Below, piece after piece: positions 63,925 through 64,000 of a stretch of DNA of 64,000 nucleotides. The stretch spans positions 372,001 to 436,000 of the forward strand of contig NZ_CP013023.1 in assembly GCF_001421015.2 (NCBI RefSeq), read 5' to 3'. The notes beneath the pieces were generated by a model. It was not told the origin of the DNA. It did no database searches and was given only the letters and a program-made list of their open reading frames with translations. The stretch comes from Paenibacillus bovis (GTDB taxonomy: Bacteria > Bacillota > Bacilli > Paenibacillales > Paenibacillaceae). A program made the position numbers and the translations under genes. Each line of letters opens with the position of its first letter. The stretch's first letter is position 1.

Positions 63925-64000
63925 ATGGGCAAATATATTCAGGTAGAAGACGGCGTAAAACTTTTTGTACAAGACCTCGGCGAAGGCATTCCGGTCATTT
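63925..64000 (+). CDS. alpha/beta hydrolase, N-terminal part
   Basis: Only the first 25 codons are in the window. GGAGG lies eight bases before the ATG at 63925. The sequence VEDGVKLFVQDLGEGIPVI is the typical start of an alpha/beta-hydrolase (haloperoxidase or esterase-like), where the next residues would be LLHG. Confidence 0.7.
   Translation, partial: MGKYIQVEDGVKLFVQDLGEGIPVI

Noticed and set aside
1..64000. Search for CRISPR arrays, tRNA/rRNA genes, IS elements and prophage
   Set aside because: No regularly spaced repeats, no cloverleaf or rRNA sequence noticed, and no transposase, integrase or phage structural proteins among the genes.

Overview
The window looks like chromosomal DNA of a low-to-mid-GC Gram-positive bacterium, most likely Paenibacillus or a close relative (inference). 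The evidence is strong AGGAGG-type ribosome binding sites, frequent GTG and TTG starts, and a Bacillota-specific gene set: a Bce-type antimicrobial-peptide sensing and detoxification module, GsiB-like KGG-repeat protein, YunG, a YdaJ/K/M-like exopolysaccharide operon, YkoEDC-TenA thiamine salvage, and purine, TPP and c-di-AMP riboswitches. I saw no tRNA, rRNA, CRISPR array, transposase or prophage.

Layout. 1-8.5 kb: end of an aldo/keto reductase, DinB-like protein, Na+-dependent transporter, small enzymes, then a c-di-AMP (ydaO) riboswitch with its own terminator in front of a short RCK/TrkA-N-like protein; a free-standing KdpD-type USP-domain protein lies 1.2 kb away. 8.5-18.5 kb: a large membrane protein, an SgrR-type regulator, a GsiB-like stress gene with a sigma-B-like promoter, asparaginase, DinB/WYL genes, and xpt-pbuX behind a guanine riboswitch. 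19.0-19.4 kb: an unannotated 44-codon gene whose start is buried in a hairpin and whose 3' end is overlapped by a convergent antisense transcript, the layout of a type I toxin-antitoxin pair. 19.5-22.4 kb: pyrK-pyrD and a DUF218 protein. 22.4-27.4 kb: Bce-type module (55-aa membrane peptide, response regulator, frameshifted histidine kinase, ABC transporter) with two matching BceR-type boxes.

27.5-36.5 kb: metallophosphoesterase, greA, a POT peptide transporter, a compact c-di-GMP-linked polysaccharide operon (GH8-like, degenerate GGDEF with intact I-site, 49-aa membrane peptide, processive GT2), and rlmN. 36.9-42.3 kb: amino acid permease, a pentapeptide-repeat protein that appears to start at CTG, a SUKH protein, GNAT, and an AT-rich ECF sigma/DUF4179 pair. 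42.3-46.3 kb: TPP-riboswitch operon tenA-ykoE-ykoD-ykoC. 46.6-54.7 kb: two tandem SDRs, an epimerase, ArsR regulator, FAD oxidoreductase, CNNM/CorC protein and a TIM-barrel isomerase-like protein. 54.9-64 kb: a PAS-GGDEF-EAL membrane protein, zinc metallopeptidase, a GH65 phosphorylase-pgmB operon with a MalR-type operator, small proteins including an LSm-like candidate, yunG, and the start of an alpha/beta hydrolase.

Second-messenger control is a recurrent theme: c-di-AMP (riboswitch and USP protein), and c-di-GMP (receptor-type GGDEF at 33 kb and a GGDEF-EAL enzyme at 55 kb). Several of the most informative elements are small genes (38-55 codons) that ordinary annotation would miss.
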